From Lachnospiraceae bacterium (GTDB taxonomy: Bacteria; Bacillota; Clostridia; Lachnospirales; Lachnospiraceae), in contig JAIKZI010000039.1 in assembly GCA_024682375.1 (NCBI GenBank), positions 144,338 through 208,337 of the forward strand: a stretch of DNA of 64,000 bases, given 5' to 3'. Shown here in pieces: positions 42,648 to 51,888 of this stretch. Both the position numbers and the translations under genes were made by a program. Numbering within the stretch: the stretch's first letter is position 1; the number at the start of each line of letters is the position of its first letter. The notes under the pieces were generated by a model. It saw nothing but the letters and a program-made list of their open reading frames with translations. It searched no databases and was not told the DNA's origin.

Positions 42648-44726
42648 TTATTCCTCATCAGGTTTGTACGCTTCTGAGTATCCACAAGACGCATCAGAAC
42701 ATACAATCTTCTTTCCGCGAATAACCATATAGTTATTACACTTTGGACATTTCTTTGAAACCGGTCTCTGCCAGCTGACAAAGTCGCACTCTGGATAATC
42801 CTCACAACCGAAGAACTTTCTGCCCTTCTTAGTCTTTCTGATTACCACATCCTTGCCACACTTAGGACAAGATACACCAATTTTTTCCAAATAAGGTTTT
42901 GTATTCCTGCACTCAGGAAATCCCGGACATGCAAGGAATTTTCCATGTGGACCATACTTGATAACCATATTACGTCCACAGTTTTCGCAGATTACATCTG
43001 TCACTTCGTCCTGAATCTGGATTTTCTCCAATTCTTTCTCAGCTTTCTTAATAAGCTCCTCTAAATCCGGATAGAAGTTTCTGATGATAGATTTCCATTC
43101 AACCTTACCATCTTCTACACCATCGAGAAGGCTTTCCATATTTGCTGTAAACTCAGTATTAACAACAACTGGGAAAGATTCACGCATAATCTTATCAACC
43201 GCCTCGCCAATTTCAGTCATATAAAGGTTACGGCCTTCTTTTGTGATATAGCGGCGTTTAAGAATAGTTGCGATAGTCGGAGCATATGTACTAGGACGAC
43301 CTATGCCTTTTTCTTCAAGCATTCTAACAAGTGAAGCCTCAGTAAAGTGAGCTGGAGGCTGTGTGTAATGCTGCTTCTCATCAAACTCATTGAGTGAAAG
43401 TACAGAATCTTTTGTGATATCAAAAATACCATTTTTCTTATCTTCCTGCTCTTCATCTGAAGAAACATAGATAAGTCTAAATCCGGCAAATACCTGCTTT
43501 GAAGCACTTCCGGAAAAAATATAGCCATTTGAATTTACCTTTACATTAGTATTTTCAAATACTGCATTTGACATCTGACTGGCCATGAATCTCTTCCAAA
43601 TCAACTGATACAGTCTAAACTGATCTCTTGATAGAGATTCTTTGATTTCAGTAGGAATCTTTGTTACATCTGCAGGTCTTATGGCTTCATGTGCATCCTG
43701 AATTTTCTTTGATTCACTCTTAGATTTTGCTTCATTTCCAAGATATTCTTTACCATAATTCTCTTCAATGAAATCAGCTGCTAAAGCCTTAGCCTCATCA
43801 GAAATACGAACAGAGTCAGTTCTTAAATATGTAATAAGACCAACTGTTCCCATTCCTTTGATATCAACACCTTCGTATAACTGCTGTGCTATACGCATAG
43901 TCTTCTGAGTTGAAAAATTCAAGGCTTTTACAGCTTCCTGCTGCAATGTAGATGTTGTAAAAGGTAGAGGTTTCTTTCTTTCTCTTTCAGTTTTCTGAAT
44001 TGAAGAAACTACAAAATCTCCATCTTTTGTCTTTTCAATAATCTCATCTAAAGAAGCTTTGTCTTTGATATCCTTCTTTCCAGTTGTATCACCATAGAAA
44101 GAAACCATAATAGGCTTCTTCTCCCCTTTTACAGAAAGAGATGCATCTAATGTGTAATATTCCTGTGGGATGAAAGCGTCAATTTCAGCTTCTCTATCAG
44201 CGATCAAACGAAGTGCTACTGACTGAACACGTCCAGCAGAAAGACCTCTTTTAACCTTTGCCCATAAAAGCGGGCTGATATTATAACCAACTAATCTATC
44301 GAGAACTCGTCTAGCCTGCTGAGCGTCAACTAGATTCATATCGATATCTCTAGGATTCTTAAGTGAATCCTTGACCGCTTTCTTTGTAATTTCGTTAAAA
44401 GTGATTCTCTTCACATCTTTGTTCTCAAGTTTAAGAGCGAAATAAAGATGCCAAGAGATAGCTTCTCCTTCGCGGTCCGGGTCAGTTGCAAGATAAATGT
44501 GGTCTGCTTTCTTCACTTCTTTTCTAAGTGATGAAAGAAGCTCGCCTTTACCTCTTATAGTTATATATTTAGGCTCGAAGTCATTTTCTGTATCGATGCC
44601 CATCTGGCTCTTTGGCAAATCACGTACATGCCCTAATGATGCGACTACTTCATAGTTCTTACCTAGGAACTTCTTAATAGTCTTTACCTTTGTAGGGGAC
44701 TCAACTATGACAAGATTTTTAGCCAT
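42648..44726 (-). CDS. topA: DNA topoisomerase I (type IA)
   Basis: TopA relaxes negative supercoils through a 5'-phosphotyrosine intermediate. The Toprim domain starts at residue 4 (NLVIVESPTKVKTIKKFLG) with the acidic motif TDPDREGEA (81-89). The active-site Tyr300 lies in GLITYLRTDSVRIS. Three C-terminal zinc modules follow (CENCGRNMVIKYG...CPGFPEC, CPKCGKDVVIRKT...CEDYPEC, CPKCNNYMVIRGKKIVCSDASC). The last is shorter but keeps four cysteines. Length 692 is normal. It is divergent from comM, with a 251-bp spacer, and upstream of codY. Confidence 0.97.
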   Translation of the reverse strand: MAKNLVIVESPTKVKTIKKFLGKNYEVVASLGHVRDLPKSQMGIDTENDFEPKYITIRGKGELLSSLRKEVKKADHIYLATDPDREGEAISWHLYFALKLENKDVKRITFNEITKKAVKDSLKNPRDIDMNLVDAQQARRVLDRLVGYNISPLLWAKVKRGLSAGRVQSVALRLIADREAEIDAFIPQEYYTLDASLSVKGEKKPIMVSFYGDTTGKKDIKDKASLDEIIEKTKDGDFVVSSIQKTERERKKPLPFTTSTLQQEAVKALNFSTQKTMRIAQQLYEGVDIKGMGTVGLITYLRTDSVRISDEAKALAADFIEENYGKEYLGNEAKSKSESKKIQDAHEAIRPADVTKIPTEIKESLSRDQFRLYQLIWKRFMASQMSNAVFENTNVKVNSNGYIFSGSASKQVFAGFRLIYVSSDEEQEDKKNGIFDITKDSVLSLNEFDEKQHYTQPPAHFTEASLVRMLEEKGIGRPSTYAPTIATILKRRYITKEGRNLYMTEIGEAVDKIMRESFPVVVNTEFTANMESLLDGVEDGKVEWKSIIRNFYPDLEELIKKAEKELEKIQIQDEVTDVICENCGRNMVIKYGPHGKFLACPGFPECRNTKPYLEKIGVSCPKCGKDVVIRKTKKGRKFFGCEDYPECDFVSWQRPVSKKCPKCNNYMVIRGKKIVCSDASCGYSEAYKPDEE

Positions 44727-44803
44727 TTACTTCATCTCCTTATATATTTGTTTAGTCATATCAAATGTAATTTTGTTATCTTTTTTCGCAAGAAACTTTG
44801 TCA

Positions 44804-44832
44804 AATATACACCACTGTAGTTTACAATTCAA
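44804..44832 (-). promoter_or_regulatory. Sigma-A type promoter of topA
   Basis: Minus strand: TTGAAT (44827-44832), 17-nt spacer, TATATT (44804-44809). The predicted start leaves a leader of about 70 nt to the topA ATG. The -35 box overlaps one copy of an ATTYAAGAAA repeat found three times in this divergent spacer. Confidence 0.65.
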
Positions 44833-44886
44833 GAAAAAATTTATTTTAATTAAATATATTTAAGAAACTTCAAACTATTTAAGAAA
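44827..44886 (+). repeat. Three ATTYAAGAAA direct repeats in the topA/comM spacer
   Basis: Plus strand copies at 44827-44836 (ATTCAAGAAA), 44858-44867 and 44877-44886 (both ATTTAAGAAA). The last forms part of a 9-pair hairpin AAACTATTT-AAG-AAATAGTTT (44873-44893). The region is AT-rich, so chance is possible, but the spacing between divergent genes is suitable for a regulator. Confidence 0.35.
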
Positions 44887-44892
44887 TAGTTT

Positions 44893-44916
44893 ACGTTAAT
44901 TAAACATCTTTAACGT
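44893..44916. promoter_or_regulatory. Perfect inverted repeat, possible operator for comM
   Basis: ACGTTAA, 10 nt, TTAACGT: two perfect 7-base arms about 62 nt before the comM start. The size and symmetry resemble a dimer-binding operator. I do not recognise the regulator, and no clear -35/-10 pair for comM could be fixed nearby. Confidence 0.4.
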
Positions 44917-44938
44917 TTGTAAGCCAACATACATGCTA

Positions 44939-44969
44939 CCCTAAATACATAAAAATATATTTAGGGAGG
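44939..44969 (+). promoter_or_regulatory. Hairpin covering the comM ribosome binding site
   Basis: CCCTAAATA and TATTTAGGG form a perfect 9-pair stem with a 10-nt loop. The ribosome binding site of comM is AGGGAGG at 44963-44969, so its first four bases are inside the stem. Start ATG is at 44978. Translation would need this stem to open. Confidence 0.65.
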
Positions 44970-44977
44970 TTAATAAA

Positions 44978-46516
44978 ATGTATTGTTCAGTGAAAACCGC
45001 AACGCTAAGCGGAATCGATAGCATTATGGTTACATGTGAATCTGACGTTTCTAATGGATTACCTAACTTCTCCATTGTCGGTTTATTGTCAACAGAAGTC
45101 AAGGAGTCTCGTGAAAGAGTTCGCACTGCCGTCAAAAATTCAAAGATAAAATTTCCAGCCTCAAGAATAACAGTTAACATCTCTCCCGCTTCTATAAGAA
45201 AAAGCGGTACGGGATTTGATTTACCTATAGCAGCCTCTATTCTAGGCGCCATGGGACAGATTCCCTTAAAGAAATTAGAAAGTATTCTTATGATTGGAGA
45301 AATGAATCTTACTGGCGAAATTCTTCCAATAAAAGGTGTACTTTCAGCTTCAATTATTTGTAAAGAAAACAGTATAGAATATTTGATGGTTCCGAAAGAA
45401 AATCAAAACGAAGCTACTTTAATAGAAGATGTAAAAGTCATCCCAGTAGGATCTCTTCGCGAGATGATAGATATTCTTCGTTCAGATTTTGAATTGGAGC
45501 ACTTCGTAGTTTATGATGCAGAAAAAAGCATTCCCGAAAAGATAATCTATGAAAATAATTTTAAAGATTTAAAAGGTCATCATTCACTCAGACGATCCCT
45601 TGAAATTGCTGTAAGCGGAATGCATAACCTTCTTATGATTGGACCACCCGGAGCAGGAAAAACCATGGCCGCATCAATGGTTCCTTCTATTCTTCCGCCC
45701 ATGACAAAAGAGGAAATGATTGAAGTTTCAAAAGTCTACTCTGCGGCAGGTCTACTTGTAAATCAAACCTCACTTATTAATAAAAGGCCTTTTAGAGCTC
45801 CTCATCATACAATTTCAAATTTTGGATTAGTAGGAGGTGGTCAAAATCCGGTTCCGGGAGAGATAACTCTTGCCTCATCCGGCGTATTATTTTTAGACGA
45901 ACTATTTGAATTTAGAAAAGAAGCTTTAGAACTATTAAGGCAGCCTCTAGAAAACCACAAAATAAATATCTCAAGGCAGAAAAATCAGGTTGAATTTCCA
46001 GCTGATTTTATGCTTATTGCAGCCACAAATCCTTGTCCTTGTGGCTACTATCCAAACTTAAAACTCTGCCATTGCAAAGAAAGTGATATTAAAAGATACC
46101 TGTCCCATCTTTCGGGTCCACTTATGGATAGAATTGACCTCATGGTTTCCATCCATCCACTTACAATAGAAGAAATGACATCTGATCAAAAATATGAGTC
46201 TTCAGAGGAAATTCAAGCTCGAGTTTTAAAAGCTTTGGAAAAACAAAAAACAAGATTTAAAGGCACAAAAATACACTTCAATAGTCGCATTCCATCTAGT
46301 GAAATAAAGAAATACTGCTCTATTTCTGAAGAACTCGAAGAATACATAAAGTCACATCTTTCAGGACAAACTATTTCTGTTCGCTCCTATCAAAAGCTCT
46401 TAAAAATTTCGAGGACTATAGCTGATTTAGACGACTCTTTTAATATAGAAAAGAAACATTTGGATGAGGCTTTGAATCTAATAACGAAAGGAGAAATATG
46501 GCAAAACATGTATTAG
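44978..46516 (+). CDS. comM: ComM/YifB family Mg-chelatase-like AAA+ ATPase
   Basis: ComM is a hexameric helicase that promotes branch migration during integration of taken-up DNA. The 512-residue protein starts with an S5/Lon-like domain (1-170: GLPNFSIVGLLSTEVKESRERVRTA), then the AAA+ ATPase with Walker A IGPPGAGKTM (221-230), Walker B GVLFLDELFEF, the RAPHHTIS motif, and CPCGYYPNLKLCHC which may bind zinc. A C-terminal YifB domain ends the protein. Catalytic motifs are intact. dprA begins 19 nt before its stop, so the two are translationally coupled. Confidence 0.95.
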   Translation: MYCSVKTATLSGIDSIMVTCESDVSNGLPNFSIVGLLSTEVKESRERVRTAVKNSKIKFPASRITVNISPASIRKSGTGFDLPIAASILGAMGQIPLKKLESILMIGEMNLTGEILPIKGVLSASIICKENSIEYLMVPKENQNEATLIEDVKVIPVGSLREMIDILRSDFELEHFVVYDAEKSIPEKIIYENNFKDLKGHHSLRRSLEIAVSGMHNLLMIGPPGAGKTMAASMVPSILPPMTKEEMIEVSKVYSAAGLLVNQTSLINKRPFRAPHHTISNFGLVGGGQNPVPGEITLASSGVLFLDELFEFRKEALELLRQPLENHKINISRQKNQVEFPADFMLIAATNPCPCGYYPNLKLCHCKESDIKRYLSHLSGPLMDRIDLMVSIHPLTIEEMTSDQKYESSEEIQARVLKALEKQKTRFKGTKIHFNSRIPSSEIKKYCSISEELEEYIKSHLSGQTISVRSYQKLLKISRTIADLDDSFNIEKKHLDEALNLITKGEIWQNMY

Positions 46517-47619
46517 ATGAAGATTTTAATAGAAAGAAATACCAGATTTGGTTTAATAGTATTTTTCCCTGGAATAACAAGTTAAAGTTGCAGCTTTATG
46601 AAGAGTTTAAAAGCGCAAAAAACATATATGAAATGCCAGAAAATAAGCTTATAGAATCCCCCTTTTTGGATTTGGAAAAAATGGCTCAAATCCAAAAGTA
46701 TAAAAAGATTACTCCAGATGAAATTTATGAGAAATTACTTACTATCGATATGGACTTCACTACAATTGAAGAGGAGGATTATCCTGGATTATTACAGGAA
46801 ATTCCTGATAAGCCATACTGCCTATATTATCTTGGACATCTGCCAGAAAGAAGCATGCCTTCAGTAGGTGTAGTCGGAGCTAGAATGAGTACCAATTATG
46901 GAAAATCCATAGCTCATGATATTGGCTATTCTCTTGCTAAATGTGGTATAAACGTAGTATCTGGAATGGCCCTGGGAGTCGATTGCGCTTCCCAAAACGG
47001 AGCACTTGAAGCCTCAGGCATGACCACTGCTGTCCTCGGCTCAAGCGTCGATATTTGCTATCCCGAAAAGAATAAACCACTGTATAATGCGTTAAAAAAA
47101 TCCGGTTGCATACTATCGGAGTATCCGCCAAATACAGAGGCCAGGCCTGCTTTTTTCCCACTAAGAAATAGAATTATAAGCGGTATGTCATCTGCACTTA
47201 TTGTCACAGAAGCCCGGGTTAAAAGTGGTTCTCTAATAACTGCCAATCTTGCAAGTTCATACGGAAGGGATGTCTATGCCTTGCCGGGGAGAATCACAGA
47301 TCCTCTGTCTATAGGTACCAATCACCTTATAACCGAAGGCGCACTGGTACTGGAATCCATAGAAGATTTGATAAAAAATCTAAATGAAAAATTCAATAGA
47401 ACTAAAGGAGATGAATCTATTTTTTCAAACGAAGTAGATAATACTCTTACAGAAAAGGAAAGTCTGATTTATGATGTTATAGATTACTATGCTACTCATT
47501 TAGATGATATTTCATTTAAAACAAAGATATTCGACACAGAACTAAATGAACTTCTTACAAATCTAAAAAACAAAGGGAAAATAAACGAAATCTTCCCTGA
47601 CTATTTTGTAAGAATATAA
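46498..47619 (+). CDS. dprA: DNA-processing protein DprA
   Basis: DprA protects incoming single-stranded DNA and loads RecA. The Rossmann core is at about 110-320: VGVVGARMSTNYGKSIAHDI, VSGMALGVDCASQNGALEASGMTTAVLGSS, FFPLRNRIISGMSSALIVTEARVKSGSLITANLA, GRDVYALPGRITDPLSIGTNHLI. A C-terminal winged-helix region follows. Length 373 is typical. It overlaps comM by 19 nt and ends at a bidirectional terminator. The comM-dprA pair on its own strand is common in Firmicutes. Confidence 0.96.
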   Translation: MAKHVLDEDFNRKKYQIWFNSIFPWNNKLKLQLYEEFKSAKNIYEMPENKLIESPFLDLEKMAQIQKYKKITPDEIYEKLLTIDMDFTTIEEEDYPGLLQEIPDKPYCLYYLGHLPERSMPSVGVVGARMSTNYGKSIAHDIGYSLAKCGINVVSGMALGVDCASQNGALEASGMTTAVLGSSVDICYPEKNKPLYNALKKSGCILSEYPPNTEARPAFFPLRNRIISGMSSALIVTEARVKSGSLITANLASSYGRDVYALPGRITDPLSIGTNHLITEGALVLESIEDLIKNLNEKFNRTKGDESIFSNEVDNTLTEKESLIYDVIDYYATHLDDISFKTKIFDTELNELLTNLKNKGKINEIFPDYFVRI

Positions 47620-47623
47620 AATT

Positions 47624-47660
47624 AGTGCTTTCAAGGGTTAATCCTTTGAAAGCACTTTTT
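47624..47660. terminator. Bidirectional terminator between dprA and the DUF5662 gene
   Basis: AGTGCTTTCAAGGG and the complementary CCTTTGAAAGCACT make a 14-pair stem (one G-U) around TTAAT, followed on the plus strand by TTTTTC. It stops dprA transcription; on the minus strand it is followed by AATTTTATATT and could also end the convergent gene, whose last codons and stop form the right half of the stem. Confidence 0.85.
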
Positions 47661-48183
47661 CTCTGATATATTTATATGTAGCTTCTTCTCCCTGAGTTGC
47701 AACCATTGTGAGAAGTTCCTCCAGAAGTTTCTTGGAATCCTCGTGAAGAATATAATGCCACTTTCCTCTATTATAGTAGTTAAGAGCGCTATCATCTTTA
47801 TAGTCATCTCCCTGATAAACCTTCGATGCACTGATTCTATCAATAAGCATCTCAACTACATATTTTTTAGGCATCTTCATGCCTTCCATGGGATATCCCG
47901 GTTTGCTGGAATAGTCAATCCAATACTCCATGTGATGTTTGTTTCTACCCTTGTGATGAAGCCAGGCAGAGGTATATCCCTTCTCTTCTCTTTCAGCATT
48001 ATTAGGACTTCTAAATCCCTGATAATACTTCACACCAACTCGAAACTCTGTCCATGAATACTTAGATAAGTCATGTGTAAGTCCCTGCCAATATAACCCT
48101 ACTTTAAAACAACCTCTTCTAACTAACTTTCTGTGTTTATGTACTGTACTAAAATGTCCACAAAATCTCTGAAACCAATTCAT
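47638..48183 (-). CDS. DUF5662 family protein
   Basis: The 181-residue soluble protein is rich in His, Lys and aromatic residues. Notable text is YWQGLTHDLSKYSWTEF (about 31-47), HHKGRNKHHMEYWIDY (about 76-91) and MPKKYVVEMLIDRISASKVY (about 104-123). The His-Asp pair and later His cluster suggest a metal-dependent HD-like fold, which is an inference. This matches DUF5662, a family in Clostridia and some phages with no known role. It is directly after the GH13-like gene (its start ATG abuts that gene's end), so they may be cotranscribed. Confidence 0.8.
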   Translation of the reverse strand: MNWFQRFCGHFSTVHKHRKLVRRGCFKVGLYWQGLTHDLSKYSWTEFRVGVKYYQGFRSPNNAEREEKGYTSAWLHHKGRNKHHMEYWIDYSSKPGYPMEGMKMPKKYVVEMLIDRISASKVYQGDDYKDDSALNYYNRGKWHYILHEDSKKLLEELLTMVATQGEEATYKYIREKVLSKD

Positions 48184-50028
48184 TTATTTCTCCGTATTAC
48201 CTACCAGAATAGTTAGAGTACCACCAGGCACATCTATCTCCTCCTGATTTTCTAACAATCTTCTATTTTCACCAAATACATCCTCAGAAGTATTTGAAAC
48301 GAAATGCCATTTTCTATTGTTCAAAAGTGAAGGAAGTGCAAATTTCTCGTCCTCCAAGTAGAAATTAAACAGAAGCATAACATCCTCGTCCTTAAGATTT
48401 TTTCCATAAAATCCTGCGTAAAGAATTCCTACAGCTTTTCGATCTTCAGAAAGCCATACAGTCCATGGTTCTCTTCCATGGTAGCTTAAATCAGGCAGTC
48501 CCAAATGCTTCGGATCACTCATCTCTTTAGGCATAAGAGGTGAAAGCACAGGATGACTCTTTCTAAAGCCAATAAGACTCTTTATATACTCTCTATACTC
48601 TTTCGTACGCTTTCTATTATTAAAATTCACCCAACCAATCTTATTATCCTGACAATAAGGATTATTATTTCCACTTTGAGAATTCAAGACCTCATCACCT
48701 GACTGGATCATAGGGATACTCTGGGAAAAAATAGCTGCAGCAAGCGAAGTTTTGCAGTTTTTAACCCTTGCGTTCCAAACCATTCTACTATTCGTTTCAC
48801 CCTCAGTACCGTAATTATCACTAAAGTTGAAATTATTACCGTCTCTATTTTCTTCACCATTATCAAGATTATGCTTTTCTTTATAAGAAAAACTATCCAA
48901 AAGTGTATATCCACTACTTGTAGAAGCTGCAAAATTTACAAAGCCAAACTTTTCATTCTGGCGTCTCATCATATTTGTAAATTCAATAATATTTCCATCT
49001 TTGTGATTGATAAGACGTCTAAGTGGATACATAAATCCAGTATCATCCACAAAAAGATGACGGTCCAATCCCGAATAATCATTTAAAACATTTTCAGGAT
49101 AATTGTCATAAAAGATATTTATATTAGAAAGGAATGGATCTCTTGCAATTCTTTCTATCGGACAGGTGAGTCCTATCAAATGGAATCCATCCACATGATA
49201 CTCTTTCGCCCAAAAGCGAAGGCAATCCAAAATCAAATCTTCACTGGTTCCAACAGCAAAGGACATCTCCATCACAATCTGCATATTCTTCTTATGAATA
49301 TGATGAACCATAGATCTCATATTTTCGTGGCAAGAAATTCCACCGAAATAAGAAGCCTTAGGTGCAAAATAAGAAGCTTCACCATATCCCCAATAATTCA
49401 CTTTATTACTTGGTTCGATTTTATAACGATTCCTGCCCTTCTTGTCTACATAAGGCTTTTTAGTACATAAAATCTCATCAAAATCATATAAAGGCTGAAA
49501 CTCTAGAACATTGACGCCCAATTCTGCCAGATAATTAAGTCTTTGAATAACTCCAAGATAATTACCTGCCTTGGCACTTGAAAGTGAGTGATCCATAGTA
49601 AATCCACGCATATGAAGCCTATAGATAATATAATCATTAGTACATATTTTAGGACTTACATCTTTAAAAGGTGTACCTGATTTAATGATATTTCCAAAGC
49701 AAAGAAAATTATGTTTTTTTCTACTTAAATCATTCCAATTATCTCTTCCGTACACCGAAAGTGCATAAGGATCCATACGAAGAGTTCCGTCCTCTTCGAT
49801 TAGATAACCATAGTTTTCATAGTCCAAATCAAGAACAACAATAGAACATACTCTGCCATATCTATAACTATCATCAATATCAATTTTTATCTGAGATAAA
49901 TCCTGCTTATTTATAAGAATTAGATTAACCTTCTTCTTTGTGTTTACTTCAAAAGTGAAAGTTACATTCTGTTCTTTTACAACAGCTCCAAATCTTTTAA
50001 AATCGCCTACTTTAGTTTTAAATTTCAT
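48184..50028 (-). CDS. GH13 isoamylase/GlgX-like protein lacking catalytic motifs
   Basis: The 614-residue protein follows the isoamylase/glycogen-debranching layout. An N-terminal carbohydrate-binding-like beta domain (1-95) is followed by RMDPYALSVYGRDNW (84-98), the barrel, and GlgX-type text SYKEKHNLDNGEENRDGNNFN (about 381-401). All four GH13 active-site regions are altered. Region I DVVYNH is EMSFAVG (254-260), and region II GFRFD is GFHLI (281-285), losing the nucleophile. No clear acid Glu is seen in region III, and region IV HDG is STSSG (369-373). It is probably a binding or regulatory pseudoenzyme. The reading frame is intact. Confidence 0.85.
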   Translation of the reverse strand: MKFKTKVGDFKRFGAVVKEQNVTFTFEVNTKKKVNLILINKQDLSQIKIDIDDSYRYGRVCSIVVLDLDYENYGYLIEEDGTLRMDPYALSVYGRDNWNDLSRKKHNFLCFGNIIKSGTPFKDVSPKICTNDYIIYRLHMRGFTMDHSLSSAKAGNYLGVIQRLNYLAELGVNVLEFQPLYDFDEILCTKKPYVDKKGRNRYKIEPSNKVNYWGYGEASYFAPKASYFGGISCHENMRSMVHHIHKKNMQIVMEMSFAVGTSEDLILDCLRFWAKEYHVDGFHLIGLTCPIERIARDPFLSNINIFYDNYPENVLNDYSGLDRHLFVDDTGFMYPLRRLINHKDGNIIEFTNMMRRQNEKFGFVNFAASTSSGYTLLDSFSYKEKHNLDNGEENRDGNNFNFSDNYGTEGETNSRMVWNARVKNCKTSLAAAIFSQSIPMIQSGDEVLNSQSGNNNPYCQDNKIGWVNFNNRKRTKEYREYIKSLIGFRKSHPVLSPLMPKEMSDPKHLGLPDLSYHGREPWTVWLSEDRKAVGILYAGFYGKNLKDEDVMLLFNFYLEDEKFALPSLLNNRKWHFVSNTSEDVFGENRRLLENQEEIDVPGGTLTILVGNTEK

Positions 50029-50066
50029 GCCTACATCCTTTTTCCCTGTAAAAAAAGTCTCAGATA

Positions 50067-50095
50067 ATTCTACACTTTTTAAATATTACTTACAA
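50067..50095 (-). promoter_or_regulatory. Sigma-A type promoter for the GH13-like gene
   Basis: Minus strand: TTGTAA (50090-50095), 17-nt spacer, TAGAAT (50067-50072), about 38 nt before the ATG at 50028. The -35 box includes the TAA stop codon of the upstream helicase gene. Confidence 0.6.
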
Positions 50096-51871
50096 TATTT
50101 CTAGCTCATCTATAAACCTTGAGCGCTTATATTTTCTTTCACCGATACTTTCAGTAAAGCATATTATGAGTTCTCTTTTTGCCCTTGTGATTGCAACATA
50201 AAACATACGTCTTTCCTCTTCTATGTCGCCCTCATGCATCGACTTATTGGCAGGAGTAATTCCATCGTTTGCATCAATAATATATACGGTATTATACTCC
50301 AACCCCTTTGCCCCGTGAAAAGTTCGTAAATTCACGCCATTCTCTTTTGATTCTATTCCATGCGTGTTCTCCTCAACATATCGTCTAAAATCGGATATAG
50401 AGCCAATATATCGTCCATAATCCATAAGCGAATCCACTATTTCAAGGAAGTAATCAAATTCGAGTTCATATTCCTTACAATACCTCTTTAAATATTCATC
50501 ATATTTAAGAGTTTTTCGTAAAAATACCATAAGTGCAAACGGTTTCATTCTTTGCATCATCATAAAACTATTTTGAAGGCCTTCTAAGAATTTTCTCTCT
50601 TCCGTAATCAAAGTCGAATCCATTAGTATTTTCGAAAAATCCACTTTTTCACTTGTAAAATACTTCCTGTAAAAAGTTTTATCTAAAAATGAAAGTACCT
50701 TAAATACATCCTGCCTTTGATAGATTCCAGTTGCAATATTGATTACCGAGATAATATCTGAAACAATTCTTTTATTATCTGTACTAAGCCTTCTAAAATT
50801 AACAGGAATTCTATTATTAACAAGTTCATTTACGATTCTATTTGCCCTTATATTATTTCTATATAAAACAGCTATATTCTTTGGTTCTATTCCAGAGGAC
50901 AACTGTTTTTTTATATCTTGTACTATAAACTTAGCTTCTTTTTGAGAATCAATAAAATTATGAACTTCAATCCTTGCCTTAGCGTCAAAAGCAGAGTACT
51001 GATTTTTATCAAATCTGGATTTATTATTTGAAATAAGCTTTGATGAAATCTCGACTATTTCTTTTAGAGACCTATAATTCTTTTCTAATTTGTAGATTTT
51101 ACAATCAGGGTAAGTCTTTTCAAAATCGAGCATTATTTTAGGATTGGCTCCACGGAAACCATAAATAGACTGGTCCTCATCGCCAACTGCAAAAATATTT
51201 TGTTCCTCTCCTGAAAGCATCTTTATTACCGAAAATTGTAAATCATTCATATCCTGTGCTTCATCTACCAGGATATAATCAAAGCGTTTTTGCCATTTAG
51301 AAAGTATATTGGGATTTTCTTGAAACATCTTCAAGGCGAAATTAATCATATCTCCAAAATCGACATACTTCATGTCTTCTTTTAGAGACTCATACTGTTT
51401 TATTATTTTAGAAATTTTGTCCCCTTTTTCGTCAAATTCCCCTGTCTGATTCAGCTTATATCGAAGCATTTTCTTTTCAAAAAGTGAATAGAATTCCGGA
51501 AAAAAATCATTATAAATTCCACTTTTCAAAAAAGCCTTTTTTATAAGGAATTTCTTTTCTTCTCCAATCAAAATATTCTCTCTGGTGTATCCTTTTTCCT
51601 CAGAAAGAATATGAAAGAAAATAGAATGAAACGTTCCGAAAACCGGAGATTCAACCTTTGAATCCAAAGTTTCGAAACGATTCTTCATAGACAAAGCAGC
51701 ATCCTTTGTAAAGGTTATTACAAGGATGCGCTTCGGATCTATCTTCTTATTACGGATTAGAAAGAATAATCTTTCGATAATAACTGTTGTCTTTCCAGAA
51801 CCTGGAGATGCGACTACAAGAGTCGGTCCGTCCTCTGTTTCAACGGCCGATCTCTGCGCTTCATCTAACAA
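50090..51871 (-). CDS. UvrD/Rep-family ATP-dependent DNA helicase
   Basis: This is a superfamily 1A 3'-5' helicase. Motif I ASPGSGKTT lies at 21-29 and Ia VITFTKDAALSMKNRF follows. Motif II is YILVDEAQDMND, III GDEDQSIYGFRGA, IV YRSLKEI, V RTFHGAKGLEYNTVYI and VI EEERRMFYVAITRAKRELI. At 593 residues it is shorter than PcrA/UvrD (about 720), mainly in the inserted domains. Start is TTG at 51871 preceded by GGGGG. It follows gltX by 17 nt. It could act in repair or recombination; it is not the main PcrA by length. Confidence 0.92.
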   Translation of the reverse strand: MLDEAQRSAVETEDGPTLVVASPGSGKTTVIIERLFFLIRNKKIDPKRILVITFTKDAALSMKNRFETLDSKVESPVFGTFHSIFFHILSEEKGYTRENILIGEEKKFLIKKAFLKSGIYNDFFPEFYSLFEKKMLRYKLNQTGEFDEKGDKISKIIKQYESLKEDMKYVDFGDMINFALKMFQENPNILSKWQKRFDYILVDEAQDMNDLQFSVIKMLSGEEQNIFAVGDEDQSIYGFRGANPKIMLDFEKTYPDCKIYKLEKNYRSLKEIVEISSKLISNNKSRFDKNQYSAFDAKARIEVHNFIDSQKEAKFIVQDIKKQLSSGIEPKNIAVLYRNNIRANRIVNELVNNRIPVNFRRLSTDNKRIVSDIISVINIATGIYQRQDVFKVLSFLDKTFYRKYFTSEKVDFSKILMDSTLITEERKFLEGLQNSFMMMQRMKPFALMVFLRKTLKYDEYLKRYCKEYELEFDYFLEIVDSLMDYGRYIGSISDFRRYVEENTHGIESKENGVNLRTFHGAKGLEYNTVYIIDANDGITPANKSMHEGDIEEERRMFYVAITRAKRELIICFTESIGERKYKRSRFIDELEIL

Positions 51872-51888
51872 ACATTATCCCCCGTAAA

